NCBI GenBank assembly: GCA_946902985.2
Contig: OX336389.2
Location: forward strand, 1,009,887,441 to 1,009,951,440
Length of the DNA stretch: 64,000 bases
Direction: 5' to 3'
Origin: Meconema thalassinum
Taxonomy: Eukaryota > Arthropoda > Insecta > Orthoptera > Tettigoniidae
Shown: one piece after another, positions 33,103 through 45,916 of the stretch
How the letters are laid out: each line of letters starts with the position of its first letter
Numbering within the stretch: the stretch's first letter is position 1
Made by a program: the position numbers and the translations under genes
The notes under the pieces: model-generated
Seen by the model: the letters and a program-made list of their open reading frames with translations, nothing else
Told to the model about the DNA's origin: nothing
Database searches by the model: none

Positions 33103-33838
33103 ATCACCAACTTACGCCCATTGCAATCAGCGAAAGGTTCATGACTCTCCGCATACCACTCTCAGGAGGTTCCTTTATGACACTCATCTCTGCCTATGCT
33201 CCTACCTTAGATTCTGATGATGACGTAAAGGCTCAATTCTATGATCAGCTAAGCGAAATCGTCTCCAAGGTACCATCTGCACATAAACTCTTGCTCCTCG
33301 GTGATTTCAATGCCAGAGTTGGGAAAGATCACAGGCTATGGAATAATGTGATGGGCAAACAGGGACTTGCTGGTCTTTGTGCAGAACACGAATTTTTCAT
33401 TACCAACACGCAGTTCCGGGTATCTAACCGCTTCAAAACCACGTGGACGCATCCTCGTTCCAAACATTGGCACATTCTTGATTATATCATTACCCGGCAA
33501 TGTGATAAGAAGGACATTGTTATTACCAGTACAGCAAGGAATATAGACGATTGTTGGACAGATCATAAACTTCTTATATGTAAGCTCAGGATATCCATCA
33601 GACCTAAACCACCTAGGAACATCAAAAATTTGCCAAGAAAGAAGTTTAATACATCCAAACTTTAGGATGAATCCATCTATAAACATTTTGGAAACAGGAT
33701 CGAATCCATCTATAAACATTTTGGAAACAGGATCGTCACTCAGTTATCAGAAAACCCAGTAACGAATGACATTCAGCAAGAATGGGCCACACTACAGAAG
33801 ATTATCACACAGTCAGCTGAGGAAACCATTATTATTTG
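33103..33838 (+). pseudogene. split LINE: endonuclease C-terminus
   Basis: Continuation of the LINE endonuclease, open to 33665. It shows PIAISERFMTLRIPLSGG, LISAYAPTLDSDDD, LLLLGDFNARVGKD (catalytic GDFN), TTWTHPRSKHWHILDYIIT and TDHKLLICKL (catalytic DH). A stop follows at about 33663-33665. The same family can be traced on through an in-frame 33-base duplication (33669-33734) and WATLQKIITQSAEETI, until another insertion begins near 33839. Confidence 0.88.
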
Positions 33839-34599
33839 GCCTAGTTAATGTAATTCATTTAATTCAATTTATATTTATTATTATTATTATTAATAGCGTA
33901 TTTTATTTTGGAGTTTTTTTAAATTTGATTACGAATACAGATAGGTTTTCTAATTTTAGAAAACACTATCAATCAGATTATTCCGATATCCATTACACGG
34001 CAAATTATTTGATTGCGGAGAGTTAGAACTTTTTATTATTCAGTTAGGACAGGAGAGAGATGTGCGTCATCGGGAATTACGGCTACAGGAATAGTCTTGT
34101 GAACAATAAGTGATGTCGAAATCGAGGGAACAGTTTCAACTTGGAAAACGTGGTATGAACTACGAGTTTGAAGAAAACGGAAATCTGCACGGAGCGTCAG
34201 GTCGAGTGCAATGAACTTTCATGGCGGGAACGAGCGCTTGGGGCGCCCAGCCCATCAAGAGGAGAGCAGGCCATAGCCGAGTGAATTCAACTCTATGAAG
34301 AAGCACGCGGATTGGTCAAGTCGACCGGGCAGGAGTCTGGGAGTAGAACCAAGGTTACTTAAATACTAAGGTTGGGCCAAGTCGGGGGGCGCGCGGCAAT
34401 TGGCTGGCAGCAGTGACGTAGCTACTATGCCAAGTTGGGGTTGGAAGGTAGCGAGTGAAGGGAACAGTATATGGAATGAGAGATTTCCTTGAGGTTATTT
34501 TAATTATTTATATATCACATGACAATCACACAGCGCAAGCAAATTAATACACAATATAATACAATATCACAAGTACATGGCAACACCAACACAGGGATT

Positions 34600-35260
34600 C
34601 TACAAGGCAGATTTCGCCCATTTCAGGAGTTTGCTTGCAGCCCTTCTTTCAGCCTCACTGAGAGACTTAAGGGCGTTGAGGAAGCGCATTCTAATAAAAT
34701 GTCCTCGTTCTTACATACAGTCGAATAGCATTCTCATTAGTGCGCGAGAACTTCTGCTGCAATACTAATACAAGCGTATGCATTATTCGTCGACCACTTT
34801 TCAATTCATTTCCGTGAAAATTTTGAAAAATTGTTTCAATTTTTTTCACCTCGTCAAACCACTCATCACTTGGCTAAATTAAATCACCTTTTGAAAGAAC
34901 CTGTAACCAGTTCATTGTTGACAGCACATTCTGACATATTGAGAGCGGCTTAGATTGAAAGCCTAATTAATTGGCAATGCTTCTTACACTTGAAAGCCAC
35001 GCATCCAGCTACATACCTAATTGTAAGAGTAAGACCTTCAAAAGGCAAGTCCACGTGTGACGAATAGTCTTGGACTTCCTCTCGAAAGGTGAGATTTTCA
35101 ATGCATAAATCTCGAATTGATTCATCTTCTTCTAGAACAGAGTTACGTTCCATTTTCTCTGACATTCCTTCTAGAGGCTGGTGTGTAAGGAAGCACTCAT
35201 CATTATCGTTTAGTTTCTTAACAGACCTTGCACTTGAAACAGGAATATTTCCCGCATTCG
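34600..35260 (-). pseudogene. P-element/THAP9-like transposase C-terminus
   Basis: Minus strand, in several frames. IRYVAGCVAFKCKKHC (the YVAGYVA block) lies near 35000. WFDEVKKIETIFQNFHG lies near 34850. TRTFIRMRFLNALKSLSEAE, ending AKSAL and a stop at 34600-34602, closes it. These are the last conserved blocks of P-element and THAP9 transposases. The catalytic centre is missing. Stops and frameshifts between the blocks show a dead copy. Confidence 0.65.
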
Positions 35261-35270
35261 CACATATTAA

Positions 35271-35562
35271 TAACAGACGAATTTTCTTCACCTCGACCAT
35301 TAGGGGCCGATAACCTAGATGCTGGGCCCCTCAAAACAACAATTATCATCATCATCCAGGCGAATGCCGGGATTGTTCTTAAATTAAGGCCACGGCCGCC
35401 TCTTCCCCAATCATCTTCTGAATTACAAATACACACACTAATACAGCCATCACAATAACACAGGTTATCAGACAAATTCCACACAGACCCAAATACATGG
35501 GACCACATGACCACGATGTCGCAAAGCCCCTAAATGAATCAACAACAACAACAACAACAAAC
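35271..35562 (-). repeat. dispersed SINE-like repeat, copy 3 (longest)
   Basis: Minus-strand copy sharing the cgacatcgtggtcat, gataacctgtgttattgtga and ggcggccgtggcctta blocks with copies at 1229 and 15008. It extends beyond them through cccggcattcgcctgg and a gatgatgat run to a terminal block that includes atctaggttatcggcccct. It starts at a (ttg)n run near 35562. It lies within the P-like transposon. Confidence 0.75.
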
Positions 35563-35599
35563 AACCTATTATTTTGCTACGCCACTGATTTCAAAACTC

Positions 35600-35940
35600 A
35601 TAGACTAATATGTTTTTACTGGCTTGAGAAATAACGACCTACACTGGACGCTCAGGAGTTGAAAAGATTTGCATGCTCATATTCATGTTTATTCTTACCG
35701 GTAAAAGCGGTGAACACTCATCATTCAAATTATCAGGGCTGTTCTGAATGTCCGAGTAGAGCTCTTGAACACTGGTGAAGGGAAGATGAAGAGAAGGCAC
35801 AGCATCCGTCTTGAGACGTATTTTTTTCCTCAACGGCAGGCCCAATAATTCATGCTCTAAATCACGATAGTAATCATCGCTCGTAAAATGGAAGGAGAAG
35901 ACTTTAGCATTGACTATATTATTATTTACTCCCCTCGTTT
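35600..35940 (-). pseudogene. THAP domain remnant of P-like transposase
   Basis: Minus strand reads FHFTSDDYYRDLEHELLG, then LPLRKKIRLKTDAVPSLHLP. This is the end of a THAP zinc finger (F..DDY.RDL..ELLG) and its usual AVPSLHLP exit. The first half of the THAP finger and the transposase core were not found. Taken with the C-terminal piece, it indicates an internally deleted P-like element. Confidence 0.6.
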
Positions 35941-37071
35941 ACATTTTGCCAGCCAAGTTTTCTCAAGAGTTATATCTTTGGGGAAACTATGGTACACAAT
36001 ATCAATGTTGTTTTTTGTTTTTCTCCAATAGTTCCGGCATGTAGCAATAGCTCATTCCATTGTAAGGGAACGTACATGAGTTTATTCCGCTTCAACTAGT
36101 GCACCTACGATTGTACATGCTGAAGGGAAGTACATTTAATACACAATATACCACCTATAAAACATGAAAATGCAACTAGGAATAAGACAAAGGTCACACA
36201 CAAGAAATAAAGCACTAGTTTCGCTACGGCTTCTGACATTCACTGTGGCTAGCTTGTATCTACCACCCCACTTGCCATACTACCTACGTCACGGCTTCAC
36301 GAGACCCAAGAGCGGCTAGGCAGAGGACCACCCACATTGGCACCCCCCTGAGTAGAACGCTCGGAGATATAGTCAGAGCGCGCCGGGAAGAGGGATACTA
36401 TTCCTGTTACAATTTTGTACCGAACGGACTGACAATTTTACTTACGTTCCATGGTGAACATCTAAAAACTGATATACTCCACTGACTATATCGTCATGGG
36501 GATTGCACGTGCTGTTGTGTCTTGGCATGCCGTGTATTGTGGCTCACGGAATTAGTTTCACCACAAAACAGTATTCTCAACTTCAAATAAGTATCAAGGC
36601 AGAAGAAACGAAGACGATGGCGACGATCAGCATTGTGCATCATTCTCGACGGGAACAACTAGCACGTGGGAGAATGTTCCTCCAATGGTGAGCGGAAATG
36701 ACAAACGCACTCTCTCTATTTAATTTGTTTGTCACCGTAAATTCAAGCTTGGAAATAAACGTAAATTCAATCAATTCATTCGACCTCCATTTCAAATACT
36801 TTGCGCGTGATAATGATTCATTCTTTAAGCTCCATAATTTTTATTATTATTGATATTGCCACTATCTTGTTTTTGAGTATTAAATTAATTTTTTACAAAA
36901 TGCAATCATTGATTCCAGTAGGTAGCATTAGATATAAAACAACTTCCTTCTCCCAATGCAAATGTTATCTGGGTTAATGATTCCATCATACCACGGTCTG
37001 AATGTGAAGAGTTTTACATGTGTTCTACGCAAGCTGGATGTTGATAAATATAAATTTAGGTTTCAACTTGA

Positions 37072-38361
37072 TGTTGGCACCTCGGCGCCCATTCAATCAA
37101 TCTCTCTTAGACATAGTAGTGAAAGGTAAGCACCCGTCAGGGAAGCCGTTACACTTGGCTGCTCAACTGTGGAGCTTCTTATCTAGGTATTTTAAAGTGG
37201 AAGGCTGGGGCTACCAAAAACGTTACAAGACTATCGGATGCTCGAGATTTGAGGAACTTCTATGCAGTACTCAAGGAAATATGTGGACCATCTCGCTCAT
37301 CATCAGGTACACTGAAAAGCGCTGATAATTCTACTATCTTGACTGATAGACAAGAAATCTTGGAACGCTGGAAGGAACACTTCTCCAATCTCCTAAATCG
37401 TCCATCAGCAGCTGCTGAAGACTTCCTTTGTGATATGCCGCAAGAACCTGAACAACTGTGGTTGGCAGTACCTCCTACTTATCATGAATTCAGTGCAGCT
37501 CTCGCCCAATTGAAACCTGGAAAGGCACCTGGCCCAGGTAACATCCCTCTGGAACTAATTCAAGCCGGAGGTCATTCCCTCAAAACAAGGATTTTCACCC
37601 TTATCCTCAGAGTAGGAGAATCAAGAAAGGTACCTGGAGACCTAAAGAATGACACTATCATCACTATCTTTAAAAAGGGTAATCACAGTGCTTGTGGCAA
37701 CTACCGTGGTATATCACTGCTATCAATTGTGGAGAAGATTCTTGCAAGAATTCTACTTAACCGGCTCAAGGTTATCTCTGAGAAGATCCTACCAGAGTCA
37801 CAATGCGGATTTAGAGCTTCCAGAAGCACAATTGACTTGATTTTCTGTGTGAGACAGCTACAAGAAAAATGTAGAGAACAACAGAATCCACTCTTCTTAG
37901 TCTTTTATGACTTGGAATAGGCATTTGATTCAGTTCCAAGACCAGCCATGTGGGCGGTGCTGAAGCGGTTTGGTTTCCCTCAGCGTTTTGTAGATCTAAT
38001 CAAGGCTCTCCATGATGGCATGACAGGTCAGGTTTGCCATCAGAATAAGATGTCCGATGAATTTCCTATTACCCATGGACTGAAACAAGGATGTGTACTG
38101 GCTCCAACACTTTTTGCGCTGTACTTGGCTGCAATGCTTTATGATTCACCCACAAACATCACAGGTGTGGAGTTCAAATATCGTTTCGATGGAGGGCTTT
38201 TCAACCTAACTCGTCTCCGCTCCTTGAGGAAAACTCAGGTTACTATTGTTACTAATATGTTGTATGCAGATGATGCTGCATCGCCAACTCTCACACCAGA
38301 AGAACTGCAAGAGTCAGTTAATTGTTACAAAGTGCATGTGGTCGCTTTGGTCTTACCATAA
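37072..38361 (+). pseudogene. split LINE: reverse transcriptase
   Basis: The LINE resumes at about 37072 (VGTSA) and reads through DARDLRNFYAVLKEICGPS, LAQLKPGKAPGPGNIPLELI, NYRGISLLSIVEKILARILL, CGFRASRSTIDLIF, FLVFYDLE (motif A), GLKQGCVLAPTLFALYL (motif B) and NMLYADDAAS (motif C, YADD). A stop replaces the residue after DLE at 37918-37920, just inside motif A. A frameshift near 38330 moves the C-terminal part to another frame. These breaks kill the element. Confidence 0.9.
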
Positions 38362-39212
38362 ATGTCAATAAGACTAAAGTCTTGGCACAACCTTCACCAG
38401 GCACACCTCTTCCTCAGTTCAATATCTCCATCTCAAATTTGCCATTAGAACAGGTAGACCACTTCTCGTATCTGGGCAGTACCATTTCTGTGAGCTGTAT
38501 CTGTGAGCAGGATGTGGATAAGAGAATTGGCGCAGCCCATGCAGCATATGGACGATTAGAGCACCGGGTCTTCATGAATAAAGATCTGTCCATGAGAACA
38601 AAGCTTATGGTGTACAAAGCAGTAGTCATTTCTACATTGTTGTATGGCTGTGAAACGTGGACCCTTTACCGACGTGATCTTAGGAAGCTTGAGCGCTTCC
38701 ACCTACAAAAACTTCGAACAATCCAGAGGATTAAATGGAAAGACCGCATTACCAATATTGCTGTTCTTGAAAAGGCTCAAATCAAAAGCATAGAATCATC
38801 CATAATAGGTCACCAATTTAGATGGATTGGTCCTGTCCATCGGATGGATGATGTGAGATTACCTCGTCAAATGCTATATGGTGAGCTATGCTATGGCACC
38901 AGACCTCATGGTGGTCCTAAGAGGTGCTACAAGGACCAATTTAACCAGACCGTGAAATTGACAGGTCTTGATTCACAAACCTGGGACATGCTGGCTGAAG
39001 ACCGCTCAACTTGGCGCCGTACCATCTCGGATACTGTAAAGACGTTTGAAAGGGATCAACGCACACATGAAGAGGCCAAGCGTCAAGCTAGGAAACTTCG
39101 AGCAGCCCAACCACGTCCTCCTCCAGCAATACTATGTGACTTGTGTGGACGCTTGTTCCATGATAGGATTGGACTCTTTAGTCACCGTAAACACATCCAC
39201 AAACTGGACTGA
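38322..39212 (+). pseudogene. split LINE: RT thumb and C-terminal zinc finger
   Basis: Continues the reverse transcriptase from ACGRFGLTINVNKTKVLAQP through FSYLGSTIS, STLLYGCETWTLYRRDLRKL, HQFRWIGPVHRMDD, and ends with LCDLCGRLFHDRIGLFSHRK, then HIH. The last is a C2H2 finger (C-x2-C...H-x3-5-H) at the very end of the protein. The finger is probably for nucleic-acid binding by the integration complex. The 3' UTR runs to about 39265. Confidence 0.9.
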
Positions 39213-39265
39213 AGGAAGAAGATTTATACTCGGATTCGAGTTAAAGCCGATGACGGAGAGCAGCA

Positions 39266-41733
39266 GGATAGATACAGAGAAATAAAGACTGCACTGGCAA
39301 TTAACCTATAGAAACGAATGGACTAAAATGGCAGACGAGTATATTTAATATTTTCCCTATACACATACTGTACATTATACAAATAATATTGCAGCCTGTC
39401 GAGGTACACATCCTAATTGCTTGTTCTAGGCCCAGACATAGCATCAGGGTTGGGATGGAGGCCAATCACTTTTATTCTATAAAAACAAATGTGGGTCTCA
39501 CAAGACTACAATATACAAACACCAGATATACTGAAACTAAGAAAAGGAATAAGGACTTTCGGTATGGAACAAGGAACATAATTATGGTGCCCATAAAAGC
39601 CAGGTACGACTGCAGTTTTAATGGAAGAAATGGTGCGATATTATTTGGAGCTATGTGTATTACGAGTAGGACAGAATGTGGACCTGTAACAGTTAGCTTG
39701 CAGTGCACCATATTTTAGTAACAATGACCAAGTTATGAATTGGGAATGGATTTATAGTAAATGAGGAAGTGCTTGATAATGTCCTTACTTTTGTACTTAC
39801 AGACTATGTTTAATTCGTATCAAGAACACTGAAACACTCTCACCTCCTCGCTGGAGTTGATTTAACTTTAACTACCCTCATTAACACAAACCTACAGAAT
39901 TTACTGCCTTTAAATACAGGCCACAAGTGATTTTAAAGTTTTCCCGACTTTGAATGGGCGCCAAGGTTGACCATATGGGTCTTCCTGAATAAAATAGAAT
40001 AAAATACATAACTGTTGCCCCGACTATGAAACCCCTTATCCCAGGCATAGGGCATTTGGCATGCGTTCGCTGATGCAACCAGGTTCATGCAATACAGGAA
40101 TATAAACACACATGAATTTTAAAGAGATAATCTATTGGCTGTACTATACACATATATACATAATATACAACACAAAATACCCTTCATACACTCGTGATTT
40201 ATACAGTACCTTGCCACTGAATTTAGGCTCTGAGAGCAGGAAAACACTTACGGCCATATCAGACCCAGGCATAACAGCCACCTACGTATACACACACTGT
40301 ACCGTCCGTACACAAAATATCTACACACGTTAGACTGGTTCACTCCACTTTCTTTCTTTCTTTCTTTCTTCTCGAACTGCTCGTTCACGTCTCCATTCTC
40401 GCATGACCTTTCGATGAAATGTTTACGACTGATTATCCTTTTAGGCGTGGTAAGTTATTACCGACAGCCCATGGTATGGATGGACCCATGAAATGCACGT
40501 AGCCTCCAATAGCCCGTAAGAGTTCAGTGGATTGCTAAGGATTAGTCACTGCTCGTTCGTATTACGATACCATTATCAAGTAATAACGACACTAATTTGC
40601 AAGTAGACAACGGACTTTCGCTGTAAAAGCAAGAAGACGATTTCTGAACGCCAGACATGCCATTATATGCACTGGCATAGGGATACATAACCCCAATGTT
40701 TCTGCCGGAACTAAATCGTGCGTGGCCCGCTCCTAGCGGAACATCCGTGTCAACACATGAACATCAGACAGTCGAAATTCACACTGACGCCACACAGTAG
40801 TTTTCCACTTGAAGTTCATGGGAGTTCATGCTATAAATAGCCTAGGTATTCCCTCACAAGCCGAATTACTGCCTGTCTTTTCCCGGTATGTACATGCCCA
40901 GCACTCGTAAATACCAATTCATTGTACCTTTATAGTACAGCCACGAATCTAACATTTAACATTACTAGGTCAAAATAACGCCATTAACCCCAAACCAAAA
41001 TGAAATAATGCTTCTACTTATATATCCTATTTCCCAAAACTTATTAAATCGCAAAACCCCGTATTTTATAATATCAAATATCCAAAAACCGATAATTAAT
41101 AAACAGTGATCCTAGTTGGTCCGGACCATCCAAAGATGAATCCGTCCACAAAAACACACAGGCACAATAAAAATCACCTCTGCAACCCCACGTTAACCCA
41201 ATATAATAAGATACGAATAAAATACCCCAAACTAACTGCACGAAGCAAAACCCGAGGGTGAGCTACTGTAACTGAATAAATTCTGTTACAACACCTTCTT
41301 CATTATGACTGTGATTAATAAGCAAGCCCCAATAAAAGGTATCACCATGATGTCACCAACCAAGTGAAAGTCTTCCAGAGCTATGTTTGGCCATGTTTTA
41401 GAACAATCTCGGCATAGCAGTGAATATCATATCCATATCAATATACTATGTGTATCTTCCTTTTATATTATGTAGCTTCTATAAGTGATAGAAGAATAAT
41501 TTTCATATCATCAGTTGAAGAATAACGACTTAAATTATGTCATAAATGTTCAAATGAAGACCCAGTTTAATAATCTTCTGAGAATTACGCATGTCTGCCA
41601 ACCTTACAAAACCAAAATTCAGGTGATTTTGATATGAGTCGGGAAAATTTAGGAGATGCAAATAGTGCATATCAGCTCAATTAATTGGCAAACTAAGCTT
41701 CAAAATAGATTATGTAAATAAGAATTCGGCATA
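39266..41733. other. gene-free AT-rich stretch with (CTTT)n microsatellite
   Basis: No coding or element was recognised. A (cttt)n run lies at about 40347-40370. Confidence 0.5.
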
Positions 41734-41735
41734 TA

Positions 41736-43901
41736 CACTAGTGTCCAAAAGTCATAACCACAAGATGGTGGCTGTGCGAAATTTTAAAATCTCGTTCTTA
41801 TTCCTTGTGTCATAATCATGCGATTAAAGTTTGAATAATACACATACACAATAATATTCATGTAATAGTACATAACTCTTGAGGCCTACAAATATAAAAT
41901 CCAACATGGCGACCATCCAAAATATTTAGACGATTCTCAATATATATGTATATATTACAGCAATCAAACCTGAAATTTTGTATGTTGGTAGAAGCAATTA
42001 ACGTTAATAGGATATATGAAAATAGGTTATATTGTTCATCATGGAACTAAGTGTTATAACCTGTAATTATTGTGGGATTTCAGGCAACCAGACACGCACC
42101 ACTGTATTCTTAACGTAGGCCTATACCGAATAATGGGCAAATAATTACTGAGATACCAGTAGGCCTGCCATTATATTCACGAATGTGTTTTAGATAAATT
42201 AAATACATTTAAAATATTAAGGCATGTGAACTGAGTGGGTGGTGGTGATATTGTTTTTACTGCAGGATATTTTAAAAAATAGGCCAGTTCAGTTTGGGTA
42301 ACAAAATAAACAAGACCTAGGCTGAGGTTTGAGATTAACAAGCTAAAGTATGGAAATAATGTCATATCAATCTTTAACACTCCTCGAGCAATACATCTAG
42401 AGATCAAACCACGTTCAAAATAGATTGGGGGTAATTAGACTAGTTTCCTAAAGTTAAGCATAATCCCTGAACGAGGCTATACCGCCTGGTAGGAATGTCA
42501 GACGGATTGCTGAGCAAACGAAGCTGAATCACACACCATATGTCACACAACTTGTCCAAAAAAACAGTGTCAGAAAGGTTCTGATAGCTAAGGTACACCT
42601 TTGGCAACATGTAACAAAACTTGGTAATGTCTTCCACAACAAAATATGCTGTTAATAGGGCATATGGTTAACCCTAACGGCCACACATGCTTCGCAGCGA
42701 CGTGGCAAGCTCTCTATCAAATGATCCAAGAACTCTTGTGGCAGTCAATCCCATTCCTCCGAAAGGACAATGCGAAGGTCTTCGAGGATCCTTGGTGTAG
42801 GCTGACGGGATGCAATTCGCCTCCCCAATGCTTCCCAGTCATGTTCTATAGGATTCAGATCCACAGACCTCGCTGGCCAGTCCATGCGATGAAAGTCTTC
42901 CCCAGTCAGAAATGCATTCACCAGAGCAGCGCGGTGCGGTCGGGCATTATCGTCTATTAAGAAGAAGTCTGGACCAAACGCAACTCTGAAGAGTCTAACA
43001 TGTGCTCTGAGTACCTCATCCCTGTATCTCCGAGCATTCACAGTGTTCCTCGGACCACCCATAAAGATGTGCAGGTCCGTTCGGTCATTCAACATGATGA
43101 CGCACCACATCATGACGCCACCACCACCATCACCACCATACTGGTCCCGTTCCACGATGTACCTGTGGTCGTATCGGCTACCCGGTTCTCTCCAGATTAA
43201 TGTACGACGGGAATCGTTCAGCAAAGTGAAGCGGATTCATCTGTGAAGAGCACATGCCTCTATTTATTTATGGTGCAGTTTCGACGATGACGGCTCCACA
43301 GTCTCTTGTGCTGGAGTGAGCGGGACGCACACCGCTGGACGTCTGGCTAACAGCCCTGCTGTTCTCAGCCTCCGATACACAGTTTGCCAGGAAACAGCAA
43401 CCCCTCAGGCGGCTGCAAGCTCCGCAGACAATTGCCAGATATCGGTCCTGCTGTGGGGTGGTTACTCTTGGTCGACCTGGTACTGGCCCACAACTAACAT
43501 CTCCTGTGACTCGAAATCGTCTCCAAAGCCTGGAAATGACACACTGTGGCACACTGAAGGATACGACGACTTATAGTCTGTGCCTGGCCTGCATCCAGGC
43601 GGTCGAGAATTCTACCCTGCAAAATGGGGTCCAAATGGCGTCGTTGTGCCATTATGTTGTCACGTTCACCACGAAGCTGCACTCTGCACACTATAACAGG
43701 GCAAACACGACTGAGGGAATATGGGACGCAGGCAAAGGCTGTGTTTACCTTGCGGTTACGCCGCTAGCCAAAGCGGGGAATACGCCTTCCCTATACAGAG
43801 CGAACACGTAAAGTTAGTAGGTGCATATGTCGTGCGATTTGCGGTCTATTTCCTGTTGCCCTGCTTATTCGTAACTTATGCTTAACTTTTGGACACTAGT
43901 G
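41736..43901. mobile_element. Tc1-like transposon with TA duplications
   Basis: Clean termini CACTAGTGTCCAAAAG and its inverse, flanked by TA on both sides (41734-41735 and 43902-43903), define a 2166-base Tc1/mariner-superfamily element. Inverted-repeat similarity ends after about 25 bases. It is longer than a normal Tc1 element: about 880 AT-rich bases between the left end and the transposase may be a later insertion or a private region. Confidence 0.85.
42650..43652 (-). pseudogene. Tc1-like transposase pseudogene
   Basis: Starts MAQRRHLDPILQGRILDRLD (paired-type HTH) at 43650-43652. It continues in other frames with ISRLWRRFRVTGDVSCGPVP, then LTPAQ, FTDES (first catalytic D), SRRTLIWREPGSRYDHRYIV, LIDDNARPHRAALVN (second D) and RSVDLNPIEHDWEALGRRIA (catalytic E). 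At least three frameshifts and several stops interrupt it, for example a one-base loss in the DESRF block near 43225. The longest open piece is 42745-43224. DNA cleavage and joining would need all three catalytic residues, which survive only in separate frames. Confidence 0.85.
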
Positions 43902-43903
43902 TA

Positions 43904-44912
43904 TTATCCCATCACTTTCACTTTTAACACCAAAAACTAATTTTTTAATCTTTCATTTTAATTTTTTCGCTTCACTGTTCATTTTTTATTCTTTGTGCTT
44001 CTTTCTTCTCACGCATTTAGAAATTCACATTTTCCACCATGTGATATAAGAACAATACATTGACAAAAGTACAAATTGCAAAATAATTGACATTTGCTGG
44101 ATTCATTCATACACAGAATTTGCTTCGAAAACTGTTAAAATAAAACAGAATTATATTTTTTTTTGACATAGTGAAGAGTCAAACACCGAGCAAAACACTC
44201 AAATGACAAAAATGTTGCAGCAAGATCAATAAACAACCGCTTACACTGAAACAAAACCCATTTACGAATTCAGGTACCCAAATAACCCGCCAACTATAAA
44301 CATTTCTAAAACATCGGGAGGATAACTTGAGTAATCGTGAGGCGGAAAAACTATGGAATATAGGGAGTCTCCCACCTAAATCGGTAAAGTTGGCTTCAGG
44401 TTTTGTTCAGTAACTGTCAAAATCTATTAAACGAGAAACTCACATCAATATTGCCAGTGATAAAGTTATGGAAAATACTTTCAGTTTACCTTTTTTTATA
44501 TAAGGTTCTTGTTGTATCATTCTTCGTTTACTGATTAGTGTGATGTAAGTGATGTGTGTCAAGAAAATGGTCCTCTTAAGTGTGATTTTATATTTCCTTA
44601 GCCCTCTAAATATTCCATGGTGGGCTATATATAGGCAATACACCATGTGAATGTAAAACTTGCAGTGGTGATGGTGGTAGTCAAATGGCTCCTAAAGAAC
44701 ACTCTCTTCCAGCCCACTAAGAAGAGGAATAGAATAATAATAATAAAACTTACACTTACAGAAAAATATTGACTCATTTTAGGTGTCAAATTTTGAGTTT
44801 TTTTGAACATTTTTAGGAGCTTTATAGAGTAGCTGCCCCCTTTGTTCTCTCCATGAGGGTGCCAGGTAAATGAAATTAAGTTACAATAGTTTAACTTGCA
44901 CTTTGTGTATAG
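43904..44912. other. gene-free AT-rich stretch
   Basis: No coding or repeat recognised. Confidence 0.5.
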
Positions 44913-45290
44913 GCCGGACGTTTGTTTTAGACGATTGCCCTTGACCTTGAAGCCTGCGGGTGAGCCTGTATACAGTCACTCTCTCACCCTATCGCTTCAC
45001 ATTTGTCACCACCGATCTGATGTAATGGAATTCCAGACTTGAGCACGTGGCGACACAGACTTGCAGACAGTACAGTCAACGTCGAAGTATTGTGTGACCC
45101 GGAAGTACACGTTTCGTATTTACGAACAGAACGTCATTATATTTGCCAATGACTGTACTTCAGTAGGAGTGTGAGACAGCGTTGTCAATCATCGGACCAC
45201 TTGGGGCAGCTGATAACAACACAGGTACTGCAGTAACTCGCCTCCAGGCTTCCATTAAGATTTTTCACTCGTCTAAAACAAACGTCCGGC
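44913..45290. mobile_element. 378-bp MITE
   Basis: Perfect 22-base terminal inverted repeats: gccggacgtttgttttag... at 44913-44934 and its inverse at 45269-45290. The inside has no coding frame. Flanks are AT-rich and no clear target duplication was identified, so the superfamily is open. Confidence 0.75.
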
Positions 45291-45916
45291 ATATATACAG
45301 CAAGTATGTGTTCCAAGGACCATTTCTTGATCCATGGCATGTAAACTTACATCCCACTAAATATGTATTTTCCACAACTTCGTCACTAATAAAATGGATT
45401 TGGCCCAAAAATGAAAAAAAATCTTGCTTACTTATGGTGTTGAGCGAAGAATTGTTTTTAAATTCCCATATATTTTCCATACGAAAATCCACCAAATTCC
45501 CGTATATTTTAGAACTCTCTAAGACTAGAGTTTGCGTACCGAATTGCTGAACAATGATTCTTCAAGAGTGAATCAAGTTTTTCTAGCGTACGGTAAGTGT
45601 AACTGCATGTTTGGAGATACTTCCGCAGCCCAGATATGATGACGAGATTTAGGCCTAGTCCGCAACGTGAGCAATGCGCGTGCGCGCGAGTGAACTCTCT
45701 CGCAGATTGAATGGCATGCTCCAAACACAAAATACCGTTTACCTGAGGAGAACTGAGATGACTGTTTTACTCAGGAGGGTTGACAGAGTAGAGAATAGGA
45801 GCATCACATAATAAATGTTTACGGGAAGTGACTCAATTGTATGGTAACAGTAAAGGAGACCAGAACAAGGTAACACAATTTTCTACACTACTGAAAATAG
45901 TCAAAATACCCTTTGT

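Larger units (their letters stand above)
33839..37071 (-). mobile_element. P-element-like (THAP) transposon remnant
   Basis: Insertion of about 3.2 kb in the split LINE. It holds minus-strand pieces of a THAP-type transposase, a nested SINE-like repeat (35271-35562), GC-rich non-coding sequence near 34200-34450 and 36230-36400, and AT-rich ends. I could not find terminal inverted repeats or an 8-base target duplication. Borders are set by where LINE coding stops and restarts and are good to perhaps 20-30 bases. Confidence 0.6.

Noticed and set aside
35218..35514. 98-codon minus-strand open frame
   Set aside because: It is a translation of the SINE-like repeat.
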